DNA from: Paludibacteraceae bacterium
GTDB taxonomy: Bacteria > Bacteroidota > Bacteroidia > Bacteroidales > Paludibacteraceae
Assembly (NCBI GenBank): GCA_024401475.1
Contig: JAKSKZ010000014.1
Location: forward strand, 1 to 64,000
Direction: 5' to 3'
Length of the DNA stretch: 64,000 nucleotides
This document shows positions 14,977 through 23,025 of the stretch, one piece after another (position 1 is the first letter of the stretch; every line of letters starts with the position of its first letter). The notes under the pieces are model-generated. The model saw only the letters and a program-made list of their open reading frames with translations, did not search any database and was not told the origin of the DNA. The translations under genes and the position numbers were made by a program.

Positions 14977-16038
14977 CTATTTTATTGTAACCATTGTTGC
15001 TCCAAATCCATATTCACGGAAGGAAGCGTCTTGGTATTGGCAATTCCCGTATTTGGTTTTGAGTTGAGTGATGATCTCTTTTCGTAAGACGCCTTCGCCT
15101 TTGCCATGTATGAAGACAATCTTTTGACCTTTCCTGCTCAAATTCTCTTGCATGGTCTCATTGAATTTGGAAAGTTGGTATTCCAACATGTCAGCATTGC
15201 TGAGTCCATTCAGATTGTCTAATAGTTGGCCTATATGAAGGTCAATTTCTATAATGTCGGGAATGTTTTGCTTTTTTGAAACTTTTGCTACGAACTTGGT
15301 CTCTTTGCTGCTGATGATTTTGTCCAATGATTCTTCATTGATGACATCGCTGCCATATCCAATATCGTTTTTGATGATTTCGCAGAGAAGGGCAGGCTCG
15401 TCAAAAAAGTCGTTCTCAACAAAGCTATGTAGCTTGTAGAACTTTACAGCATTGATTTTTACCTCTACATCGTATGTTGGCTTGATGCTGTATGACTTGC
15501 CTTGCTTTAGCGCGAGGATTTGAACATTGAGGAGTTCTATGTCGTTAAGTTGCTCTTTTTTCAACTCTTCGATAAATATCTTGGTGTTAGGTTGGATGTA
15601 TCCAGCCGAACGGCTCATCGCAATCTTACCATTGCTGGAGGCGATGTTGTAGGCAAGATAGTAGTTGCTGTCGTTGATGAGGTACGTCTCGTAGGAGGTG
15701 AAGGAGAGTTGCTTGATGTCCATCGGAACGAAAGCCAAATAGACGTTTATTTTCTCGCCTTCGGCAGTCTCTGTAGGTTTGTATTCCTCCACGTCGTCCT
15801 CGTCGATGACGACTTGCGGCTTTTTATCCTCCAACTTCTGCTTGCTTGGATCTTTCCTTTTCTCTTGAGTGTGGATGGTGTTCTCTGTCTCGACAATGAC
15901 ACACTCACGAATGAGGGTTGGCACGCCGAATCCGTCTTCGTCTTCCACTTCAACCATCTCTTTGTTGATGAACTTCTTCACAACGCCGCCTCCTGTACTA
16001 TTGAGGAAGCGTACTCTGTCGCCTATTTTAATGCCCAT
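14977..16038 (-). CDS. DUF2027 / Smr domain protein
   Basis: A 353-residue protein typical of Bacteroidota. The N-terminal MGIKIGDRVRFLNSTGGG through VEVEDEDGFGVP is the DUF2027 region. A charged linker follows at about 75-115, then a beta-rich middle. The C-terminal Smr domain has IDLHIGQLLDN near residue 265 and the HGKGEGVLR motif near 315. Smr domains are nucleic-acid nicking or RNA-binding modules, so a nucleic-acid role is plausible. The start at 16038 matches the family N-terminus; an in-frame ATG at 16197 would overlap the queA promoter. Divergent from queA. Confidence 0.9.
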   Translation of the reverse strand: MGIKIGDRVRFLNSTGGGVVKKFINKEMVEVEDEDGFGVPTLIRECVIVETENTIHTQEKRKDPSKQKLEDKKPQVVIDEDDVEEYKPTETAEGEKINVYLAFVPMDIKQLSFTSYETYLINDSNYYLAYNIASSNGKIAMSRSAGYIQPNTKIFIEELKKEQLNDIELLNVQILALKQGKSYSIKPTYDVEVKINAVKFYKLHSFVENDFFDEPALLCEIIKNDIGYGSDVINEESLDKIISSKETKFVAKVSKKQNIPDIIEIDLHIGQLLDNLNGLSNADMLEYQLSKFNETMQENLSRKGQKIVFIHGKGEGVLRKEIITQLKTKYGNCQYQDASFREYGFGATMVTIK

Positions 16039-16119
16039 ATATATATTCTTTTCTTTAGATGAACGATTTTTGTAGAATGGTTTTGGAAGTAGAGTCTCCC
16101 AAATCTCCGCAAAGTTCAT

Positions 16120-16127
16120 TAATTTTG
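16120..16127 (+). promoter_or_regulatory. Likely -7 box of queA
   Basis: TAATTTTG 33 bases before the ATG at 16160. It supports that start over the upstream GTG at 16127. No clear -33 box. Confidence 0.55.
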
Positions 16128-16159
16128 TGCATAATTTGAATAAAGACAGGGAAAATAAG

Positions 16160-17395
16160 ATGCAGGACACAAAAAAAATATCGATGGAGGCATACAATTA
16201 TGATCTTCCTGACGAGCGAATAGCCAAATTTCCTTTGGAGAAACGTGATGAGTCAAAATTGCTTCTTTACGAGAATGGGGCTATTTCGCATACGGTATTT
16301 AAGAACATAGCAGATTGCTTGCCAGCGAATTCATTGATTGTGTTCAACAATACAAAAGTCATTCAGGCCCGTCTGCTTTTTCAAAAGGATACGGGTGCTC
16401 AGATCGAGGTCTTTTGCTTGGAACCTCATGCTCCGTCCGATTATGTCTTGGCTTTCCAAGCAACTGGCTCGTGTGTCTGGAAATGTCTGGTGGGTAATTC
16501 AAAAAGATGGAAGCAAGGCCCTATCTCCAAACTTTTTGATGTGAAGGGCAAGTCCGTTGAATTGTCTGCCACTCGTTTGGGCGAGGCTGATGGCGGTGCT
16601 TTCTATATAGAGTTCTCTTGGAACGATAGTTCGGTTACATATGCCGACATTTTGGATAGTGCAGGCCAATTGCCGATTCCCCCTTATTTGCATCGTGACA
16701 CATGTGAACGCGACAAAGAGACTTATCAAACAATCTATTCGAAGATAAAAGGGTCGGTGGCGGCTCCTACGGCTGGCTTGCATTTTACGGAATCTGTCTT
16801 TCAGTCGTTGTCGGCTAAAAATATCGATAGGGCAGAGGTGACGTTGCACGTTGGGGCAGGAACATTCAAACCGGTAAAATCTGATACAATAGGCGAACAT
16901 GAAATGCATTCGGAATTTATCACGGTGAAACGATCCGTGATTGAACGATTGGTGGAGAATGGTTGTCAAGCTGTGGCTGTAGGTACGACATCAGTTCGTA
17001 CATTGGAGAGCCTTTATTATGTTGGCGTGCTCCTTTCAGACCATGATTGGAATCCCGAACGTCATTTGAAAGTAGGTCAATGGATGCCTTATGAAACTTC
17101 AGTGGCTATTTCTGCAGAGGAGTCTTTGCGTACGATTTTGAATTACTTGGATGCCAATGGTTTGGACTCGGTGAAAGCAGATACGCAAATTATCATTGTG
17201 CCTGGCTATTCATTTAAAATAGTGAAGTCTATTGTGACTAATTTTCATCAACCTCAGAGCACATTGCTTTTGTTGATTTCTGCTTATGTGGGCGAAGATT
17301 GGAAACGCATATATGCCTATGCAATGGAAAACGATTTCCGTTTCTTGAGTTATGGCGATAGTTCTTTGCTGAAGGTGCAAAACCCATTGAAATAG
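16160..17395 (+). CDS. queA: S-adenosylmethionine:tRNA ribosyltransferase-isomerase
   Basis: Transfers and isomerises the ribose of SAM to preQ1-tRNA to give epoxyqueuosine in the anticodon. The 411-residue protein shows the family blocks YDLPDERIAKFPLEKRDESK at the N-terminus, VFNNTKVIQARL, SAGQLPIPPYLHR, VAAPTAGLHFTE, VTLHVGAGTFKPV, and VTNFHQPQSTLLLLISA. It is longer than E. coli QueA (about 356). An alternative start is ATG 16184. Confidence 0.93.
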   Translation: MQDTKKISMEAYNYDLPDERIAKFPLEKRDESKLLLYENGAISHTVFKNIADCLPANSLIVFNNTKVIQARLLFQKDTGAQIEVFCLEPHAPSDYVLAFQATGSCVWKCLVGNSKRWKQGPISKLFDVKGKSVELSATRLGEADGGAFYIEFSWNDSSVTYADILDSAGQLPIPPYLHRDTCERDKETYQTIYSKIKGSVAAPTAGLHFTESVFQSLSAKNIDRAEVTLHVGAGTFKPVKSDTIGEHEMHSEFITVKRSVIERLVENGCQAVAVGTTSVRTLESLYYVGVLLSDHDWNPERHLKVGQWMPYETSVAISAEESLRTILNYLDANGLDSVKADTQIIIVPGYSFKIVKSIVTNFHQPQSTLLLLISAYVGEDWKRIYAYAMENDFRFLSYGDSSLLKVQNPLK

Positions 17396-17511
17396 AGGGT
17401 TGCATTGGAGTGATTATGCTTTTATTGAAGAAAATGAGTAAACCTCTCTTTTTGCGGGAGTTTTTTTGATAAGAATTATTGCTGTCACGTAGGAATTTTA
17501 TGTTGGTTGTG

Positions 17512-17925
17512 TTAGCAGTTTTTGTTGATATAGCGTAGGGCTGCCCAATAGCCTAAAAAACAGCCAAGCGTGTTGGCGATGATGTCGCTCCACTCAAATG
17601 CTCGAGGCGGGAATAGGTGTTTTTGAGCAAATTCCATAGATATGCCGAATGCAATGGGTACAAGAAGTGTGATGAGAGATTTTGTTTTTTGCGAAAAACT
17701 GCAGAAACGTTTAAGGTCAAAGAATAGCGTTAGAGCAAAGATTCCGTAAAGTACAAAATGCCCTATTGTGTCTCTGCAGAATGTAAGTGAAATTAGATCT
17801 TCTCCAGAAGGGGTATGTACCATGTCATGGGTGTAATCAATGCACAATTGTTCTGGCATACTTTTTATCGCACTCAAATAGAAAATGACAGAGGCTGTTA
17901 TCGGAGAATATACCAACTTATTCAT
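17512..17925 (-). CDS. VanZ-like membrane protein
   Basis: A 137-residue integral membrane protein with about four hydrophobic segments and the VanZ family end pattern GISMEFAQKHL, then RAFEWSDIIANTLGCFLGYW. Family members include the teicoplanin-resistance accessory VanZ, but most genomic copies have no known role. It follows the T9SS type B gene by 30 bases on the same strand, so it is probably co-transcribed. Confidence 0.85.
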   Translation of the reverse strand: MNKLVYSPITASVIFYLSAIKSMPEQLCIDYTHDMVHTPSGEDLISLTFCRDTIGHFVLYGIFALTLFFDLKRFCSFSQKTKSLITLLVPIAFGISMEFAQKHLFPPRAFEWSDIIANTLGCFLGYWAALRYINKNC

Positions 17926-17955
17926 GTGTTAATGTTTTTGGAAATCTGTCTCTTT

Positions 17956-20814
17956 TTATCGTAGCAATGTGAAATGTCCTGCATGCTCCTCGTCTTCCTC
18001 TTCTATGTCAAGGGTGTACCAATAGTCTGTAGAAGGCATTGGATGACCTAAATATGTGCCGTCCCATGGTCCGTTTGTCTCATCTTGTTGATATAGGAAT
18101 TTACCATATCGGTCATAGATTCGGAGCTTGTAAACGAGAAATTTGTCCAGGTTTTTGACGATGTACAAGTCGTTTATTCCATCACCGTTGGGGGTGAAGA
18201 ATATAGGAATCTCAATTATGCAGTCTGGCGTAGTTATGGTTGTGTCAGTAAGACAACCTGCTGCGGCATCTTTCACTTGAATGTGGTAAGTCGTAGAGTA
18301 GCGAGCGTGTTCGAAAACATCCGATTCCCCAAATCCATGTCCGAAATTGTATAGATAACTGCCGCTTCCGCCGTCGGCTGTGACATGGATGTTGTGGTAT
18401 CCAACAATCTCCGCATCCACAATGTTAGGATGAGAAACGATCTCTATATTAATAGGAAACTCTTTTTTACATGCACCATTTTTTATGCGAACGTAGTATG
18501 TTTTTGACTCTTTCGGAGAAAAGACTTTCATCTCTTCGTTTGGAATTGTTTGTTGAAAGCTTGGATCAGTTGCCCATTCGTAGTTGTAAGCACTGTAAAT
18601 GAGGTGAGACAAGTCTAATTCTTCTCCTTCACAAACTAAGGTGTCGCCCAAATGGGAAGTGATGTGCCGGCTGAAGTTGACTATGATAGGATTGGATTGA
18701 ACCTTACATCCCGCTTCTGTTTCTATGGAGACTCTATATTTGGCCGATTCCATAGGCGAGATGGTGACCTCTTGTTCTCCCTCCGAAATGGTTGTGAAAG
18801 TGTTTCGGGTGAGTTGTGCTTTCTCCCATTTTATATTTTCTGCATAAGGAAAGTCTGTGCTTAATGTCAACTCTTCTCCTTCGCAAATGCTGTCGGTTGA
18901 GGCTGTTGCTTGAAATTCAGGAATCTCTTCCACCTCGATTGTAATTGAGTCTGTTGTGTTTGGACAAAGGTCGGAGGTGGATTTGATGACGAATGTGGTG
19001 GTTTCGTTTATGGTCTCTCTGACTTTTTGTGTGCTCGTTTGTAAAGTTTTCGTTCCGAAGCTGTTGATCTTTTCCCATTGTATTTGGTTGGGGTTGCCAT
19101 CGGTGTTTGCTTTTATGATGGCAGTCTCTCCTTTGCAAATCTTTTTTGGAGCCTCTAAGGATAGTTCTGCAGGTTTTTCTACAGTCACTTGTATTTGCTC
19201 TGACCATTTTTCTGGACAGGCTGATAGGCCTGTAGTTACTAAGCAGTAGGTTGCATCTTTTTGCGGAGTGTCTTTGATGGAGCCTGATAAATCTGTTGAT
19301 ATTGTTTTGAATACAGGTTCGCCCGCATCCCTTCTTTGCCATTTTAGGGCAACGGCGTCGCCATAGGTTCCGTTCAAGGTCAACTCTTCTCCTGCACAAA
19401 GAGTGCTGGTGGAAGCATTGATGGTAGGTGTGATGGAATTTTCCACGATAACCTCTATTGTATCTGTTGCTGTAGGGCAAGATGGGGATTTGGCCCAAAC
19501 TACATATTTGGCACTCTCGGTTGCTTTGTCGCTTCCTGTTAGTTCGTGAGAAATTTCAGAAGTGCTGTTGCCTACTATTTTTGACCATCCAAGGTTGTCT
19601 GTGCTGCCAGAATATAGGTCGGCCTCGAGATGAATCTCGTCGTCTGTGCAAAAGTTTTTTACCATCGGCTTGATTTTGAGTCGAAGGGGGTCGTCCACAT
19701 AAACGGTTATTTCGTTGGATGCCTCTTGAGGACATACACCTTCTTTTAAACTTACTACTCTGAAATAGGCACTCTCATCTAAAACAATGGATTTGGAATG
19801 TTCGGTTCCTACTCCTAAGATCTTTTTTCTCATGGTCGAAGTGGGCGTCATCTCCCATCGTAACTGCTCGCAGTTTTCTGTTTCTAGGTCAAATGATATT
19901 TCAGAACCTTTGCAAGTTCGTTCAATATTGTCTGTTATGGAGAGAGAGAGTTTTTGCGGCTGTTCCACAAAAACGGTCGTTTGTTGAGTGACGCTTGGAC
20001 ACGCATCACTTTCAACGGTGATGGTGTAAGTGGTTGTCTTTTCGGGCGTTTCGTAAAGGTTCCTTCCTTCAGGAACGAACTCTTCTGCTATGCCGTTCTC
20101 AACTTGTTTGTAATATTTGTATGCAGTGGCGTTCCCAGTCCTTAATCTTACTCGTATGGAAGCCTCCTCGCCTTTGCAAATGGTTTGGTCGGGAGTTAAA
20201 GTGAAGGTTATTGGTTCTCTGACGGTTATGTCGTAGTGTAACTCTTTGGATGTGCAGTAGCCATCTGTTGCGCTAAGCGTGAGAGTCATGTCGTCGCTTA
20301 TCTTTATGAGCGAGTGGTTGGGTTGGTCGGATTCTTCTCCATCCCAATAGAAGCGGGTAGGGTTTCCGCTGACAACAACATCTTTAATGGTTATGTTGGC
20401 TCCTTTGCAAACCACGGTGTCTGTTGGCAATTGGAGTGTTATGCCTTCTCTGATGGAGAGTGAAAATACTTCCGTATTGGAGTGGCAACCGTCTTTTTCT
20501 GCATAGACTTTGTACTCTGTCAAAACTGAAGGGAGGAGGGGCATTTCGTCGCCTGTTGAAGAGAACTCATGCCATTCGTTTACACCTTTTTCTTTATAAG
20601 ACCAATGGTAAACAACGTCTTCTGCTCCTGATAATTCGGTTACGGAGAAGTTAAGGGGAGTCTCGTCGCCCGTGCAGACGTATGTTCCGCCTTGGTTCAA
20701 CTTGATTTTTAGTTCGCAGTCTGCGTAGGAGTGTGTTGTGAAGAAAATGTTGAGTAGTATGATGCCAATGACATGGAATGTTACCCATGAAAATCTTCTA
20801 TCGTTCTGTCTCAT
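17956..20814 (-). CDS. Large secreted protein with T9SS type B sorting domain
   Basis: A 952-residue exported protein. A signal peptide (about 1-31) is followed by some ten tandem Ig/PKD-like units of about 80-90 residues, each with a C-x-G-(E/A/D)-E/N motif such as VCKGANITI, ICKGEEASI, LCAGEELTL, ICEGEELTL. The end (about 865-952) is a gliding-motility-type C-terminal domain: IPIFFTPNGDGINDLYIV, LRIYDRYGKFLYQQ, GPWDGTYLGHPMPSTDYWY. This is the type B signal for the type IX secretion system whose translocon gene sprA lies at 43.4 kb. It is probably a surface adhesin. VanZ-like gene follows in the same transcript. Confidence 0.93.
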   Translation of the reverse strand: MRQNDRRFSWVTFHVIGIILLNIFFTTHSYADCELKIKLNQGGTYVCTGDETPLNFSVTELSGAEDVVYHWSYKEKGVNEWHEFSSTGDEMPLLPSVLTEYKVYAEKDGCHSNTEVFSLSIREGITLQLPTDTVVCKGANITIKDVVVSGNPTRFYWDGEESDQPNHSLIKISDDMTLTLSATDGYCTSKELHYDITVREPITFTLTPDQTICKGEEASIRVRLRTGNATAYKYYKQVENGIAEEFVPEGRNLYETPEKTTTYTITVESDACPSVTQQTTVFVEQPQKLSLSITDNIERTCKGSEISFDLETENCEQLRWEMTPTSTMRKKILGVGTEHSKSIVLDESAYFRVVSLKEGVCPQEASNEITVYVDDPLRLKIKPMVKNFCTDDEIHLEADLYSGSTDNLGWSKIVGNSTSEISHELTGSDKATESAKYVVWAKSPSCPTATDTIEVIVENSITPTINASTSTLCAGEELTLNGTYGDAVALKWQRRDAGEPVFKTISTDLSGSIKDTPQKDATYCLVTTGLSACPEKWSEQIQVTVEKPAELSLEAPKKICKGETAIIKANTDGNPNQIQWEKINSFGTKTLQTSTQKVRETINETTTFVIKSTSDLCPNTTDSITIEVEEIPEFQATASTDSICEGEELTLSTDFPYAENIKWEKAQLTRNTFTTISEGEQEVTISPMESAKYRVSIETEAGCKVQSNPIIVNFSRHITSHLGDTLVCEGEELDLSHLIYSAYNYEWATDPSFQQTIPNEEMKVFSPKESKTYYVRIKNGACKKEFPINIEIVSHPNIVDAEIVGYHNIHVTADGGSGSYLYNFGHGFGESDVFEHARYSTTYHIQVKDAAAGCLTDTTITTPDCIIEIPIFFTPNGDGINDLYIVKNLDKFLVYKLRIYDRYGKFLYQQDETNGPWDGTYLGHPMPSTDYWYTLDIEEEDEEHAGHFTLLR

Positions 20815-21036
20815 TGCTTTTTATGTTTGGTCACTTCCTTCTTTTTGGGGAAGATAATCAATGTCTGTTTTTCGCTTGTGTTTCAGCAAAAATTATTCCA
20901 AAAGTGTTTTGTTTTAAGGCAACCTCTATATATTCCCCGTTTTTAAATTTTTAATACACAAGTGGCGCATCATAAACTTTATGCTGTTAGTATGCTTTAT
21001 GGCATATCGGTTTGGAGATAAGGGATTTTTGTTCTT
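20815..21036. other. Intergenic region upstream of the T9SS cargo gene
   Basis: No gene and no full promoter match seen. It separates the DUF1294 gene from the T9SS type B gene on the same strand. Confidence 0.4.
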
Positions 21037-21315
21037 TTATAGAAGAATTCTATAAAGCAACAGTAGCTGTGCCAAAAGAATGGCAGGGATCCCGTATATG
21101 AATTTCTTGTGAAGTGTTTTATGCCTGAAAAATAGCATTCCGGCAATGGCTCCGAATGTTCCGCCTATTGCGGCAAGAAGGAGCAGATTCTTTTCTGGAA
21201 TTCGTCTCACTTTTCGTTTCGACTTTGCCAAATGTTTGTCCCAACCATATACAAAAAAGGTTAGGATTGTTATTGCCAGCAAATAGCCTATGATGATTTT
21301 TGTTGAAAATTCCAT
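21037..21315 (-). CDS. DUF1294 small membrane protein
   Basis: A 92-residue protein with three hydrophobic segments and the DUF1294 pattern YGWDKHLAKSKRKVRRIPE, then LLLLAAIGGTFGAIAGMLFFRHKTLHKKF. Function unknown. The start lies 2 bases after the stop of the DUF3078 gene, so the two are co-transcribed. Confidence 0.9.
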   Translation of the reverse strand: MEFSTKIIIGYLLAITILTFFVYGWDKHLAKSKRKVRRIPEKNLLLLAAIGGTFGAIAGMLFFRHKTLHKKFIYGIPAILLAQLLLLYRILL

Positions 21316-21317
21316 GA

Positions 21318-22973
21318 CTAGAACTCGTAATTGAAACCGAGGCTCAATTGCTCTTGAATACCGGTTTCTATGGATTTCTTGTTGTCTGTTCTTAGTTTGA
21401 AAGATATTCTCGAACTGAGGAAACGGTTGATGATGAAGTTTCCTACAAACTCGATTTCTGCCTCGATGTAATCATGCGGGTAAGAGCAGAACAATTGCGC
21501 TTTCGCATTGAAATTGATTTCGCGAGAGAACTTCCAATAGAGTTCGCTGTGCGTCATATATCCGAAATGGTTGGCCACCTTGCCGTCTTTGATGCCTTCC
21601 GTTAGTGGGTCCACACGATCATCGACAATGAAAATCAGGCGATAGGCCAAAGGAGACAATTGAATGAATGTCTTTTTGTTGTAGCGGTAATCAGCTCCCA
21701 CACCAAAAGTAAGTGTGGATGGAGACAAAAGAGCTGTAGCTACATTGTTGGAGTTGATACCGTCGTAACTGGTGAATAGAGAGGTTTTGAACTCTCCTGA
21801 ACAGCTATAGTATAATTTTTTGATGCCAGTGGCATAACCGAAACGGCTAAGAATGTCGAACTCGTCGTTGTTGACACGGAAAGCACGAATGGTATCCTCG
21901 CTCGTATTGTAAAAACCAATTTCAACATTGAGACTGTTGTCCCAAGTCAGGATGTCGTTTTGGTTATAATTCTTTTTGTAGTCGAGGACGGAAAGAAGAG
22001 TTGAGTTTGGTGTTCCTCCTTTGTGCCAGTTGTTTACATAATATTGAGAGAAGTGGATGGTTAGCTTTTTGTAAGATGACCATGGGCCGCTTTTCTTTGG
22101 TTTCAAGAGTTTGCTCAACTGCTCGAAAGCAGGTTCGCTTTTGTGCTTCTCTACATCCATAATGTAAACACTATGGTTGGCGTCACTGATGTCCTTCGAT
22201 TTGTCGTCATACTCTTTTAATGCATAATATTCGATTAAATCAGGATCATAAACGGCAATGCTGTGAATAATACTGTTGGAAATTCGTTTTTTAGCTTGAA
22301 ATTCTTCGTGTTTTTTCTCGAAATTAGTCTTTTCGAAAAGAGGTTTGGTCTTTTCGTAAAAACTGGCGTCGTCGACGTGGAATGCCGTGGTGAGATCTTC
22401 TCTTTTGATGTGAGAGAAAATTACTGGCAATAGAGGGTCCAGACCTTTATTTTTGATTTGTTCTTTCGTTATAGAATCTGTCGCTGCGGCAGTTTTCTCT
22501 AACTCGGTTTCAATGAAATAAGTGTATCGATTGCTTCTGAATCTTTGTTGTCTTCTCTTTTTGAGTTGAACCAGCCTTTCGCTGAGCATGGCTTCTTCTT
22601 GACGTAGTCGAAGTATTTCTTGGTCTACGGATGTAATGGCGAAGTCGACATCCTCTCCTCCGTCGACGGAAGATGGCTCTTTTACGCTCATATTGATGAG
22701 TTGCTTTTCCCTTTCTTCGTTGATGAATAGGTCTGTTCTATAAGCGAGAGAGTCGAGAGCCTTCTCCTTTCCATATTCACGATAGTCTTGGATATATTTG
22801 CTCATCAGTACATTCTGAATACTGTCATGAGACTCTTGGGTCAAATGAGGAGTCTCTTTTGTGAGATATGAAAAGAACCAATTAGGGTCAATATCCTCCT
22901 GAGCTTCCATTTCTACAAAAGGAAACAGCAAAAGAATCAGTATTTGGAATATATGGTGAAACTTCTTTTTCAT
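21318..22973 (-). CDS. DUF3078 outer-membrane protein
   Basis: A 551-residue protein with a signal peptide ending near VEMEAQE. A charged, helical N-terminal half (about 25-270) includes a coiled-coil-like run (ILRLRQEEAMLSERLVQLKK). The C-terminal half is a DUF3078 beta-barrel region with YYVNNWHKGGTPNSTLLSVL and strands to a terminal SLGFNYEF. The family is restricted to Bacteroidota and its role is unknown. The extended helical half before the barrel makes it longer than most members. DUF1294 follows after 2 bases. Confidence 0.88.
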   Translation of the reverse strand: MKKKFHHIFQILILLLFPFVEMEAQEDIDPNWFFSYLTKETPHLTQESHDSIQNVLMSKYIQDYREYGKEKALDSLAYRTDLFINEEREKQLINMSVKEPSSVDGGEDVDFAITSVDQEILRLRQEEAMLSERLVQLKKRRQQRFRSNRYTYFIETELEKTAAATDSITKEQIKNKGLDPLLPVIFSHIKREDLTTAFHVDDASFYEKTKPLFEKTNFEKKHEEFQAKKRISNSIIHSIAVYDPDLIEYYALKEYDDKSKDISDANHSVYIMDVEKHKSEPAFEQLSKLLKPKKSGPWSSYKKLTIHFSQYYVNNWHKGGTPNSTLLSVLDYKKNYNQNDILTWDNSLNVEIGFYNTSEDTIRAFRVNNDEFDILSRFGYATGIKKLYYSCSGEFKTSLFTSYDGINSNNVATALLSPSTLTFGVGADYRYNKKTFIQLSPLAYRLIFIVDDRVDPLTEGIKDGKVANHFGYMTHSELYWKFSREINFNAKAQLFCSYPHDYIEAEIEFVGNFIINRFLSSRISFKLRTDNKKSIETGIQEQLSLGFNYEF

Positions 22974-22978
22974 TACTG

Positions 22979-22986
22979 CAAATATA
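22979..22986 (-). promoter_or_regulatory. Possible -7 box directly before the DUF3078 gene
   Basis: TATATTTG on the minus strand, only 6 bases before the ATG at 22973. If used, the transcript would be almost leaderless. Confidence 0.35.
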
Positions 22987-23025
22987 CTCTAAAAATGGGC
23001 TTGTTGAAAGAGTACCTACCCCTTT

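Noticed and set aside
15520..16062. Plus-strand frame of 180 codons opposite the DUF2027-Smr gene
   Set aside because: Composition reflects the reverse strand of a clear protein family; no independent evidence.
17428..17470. Possible terminator after queA
   Set aside because: Only a weak, mismatched stem before a T-run is visible; not strong enough to call.
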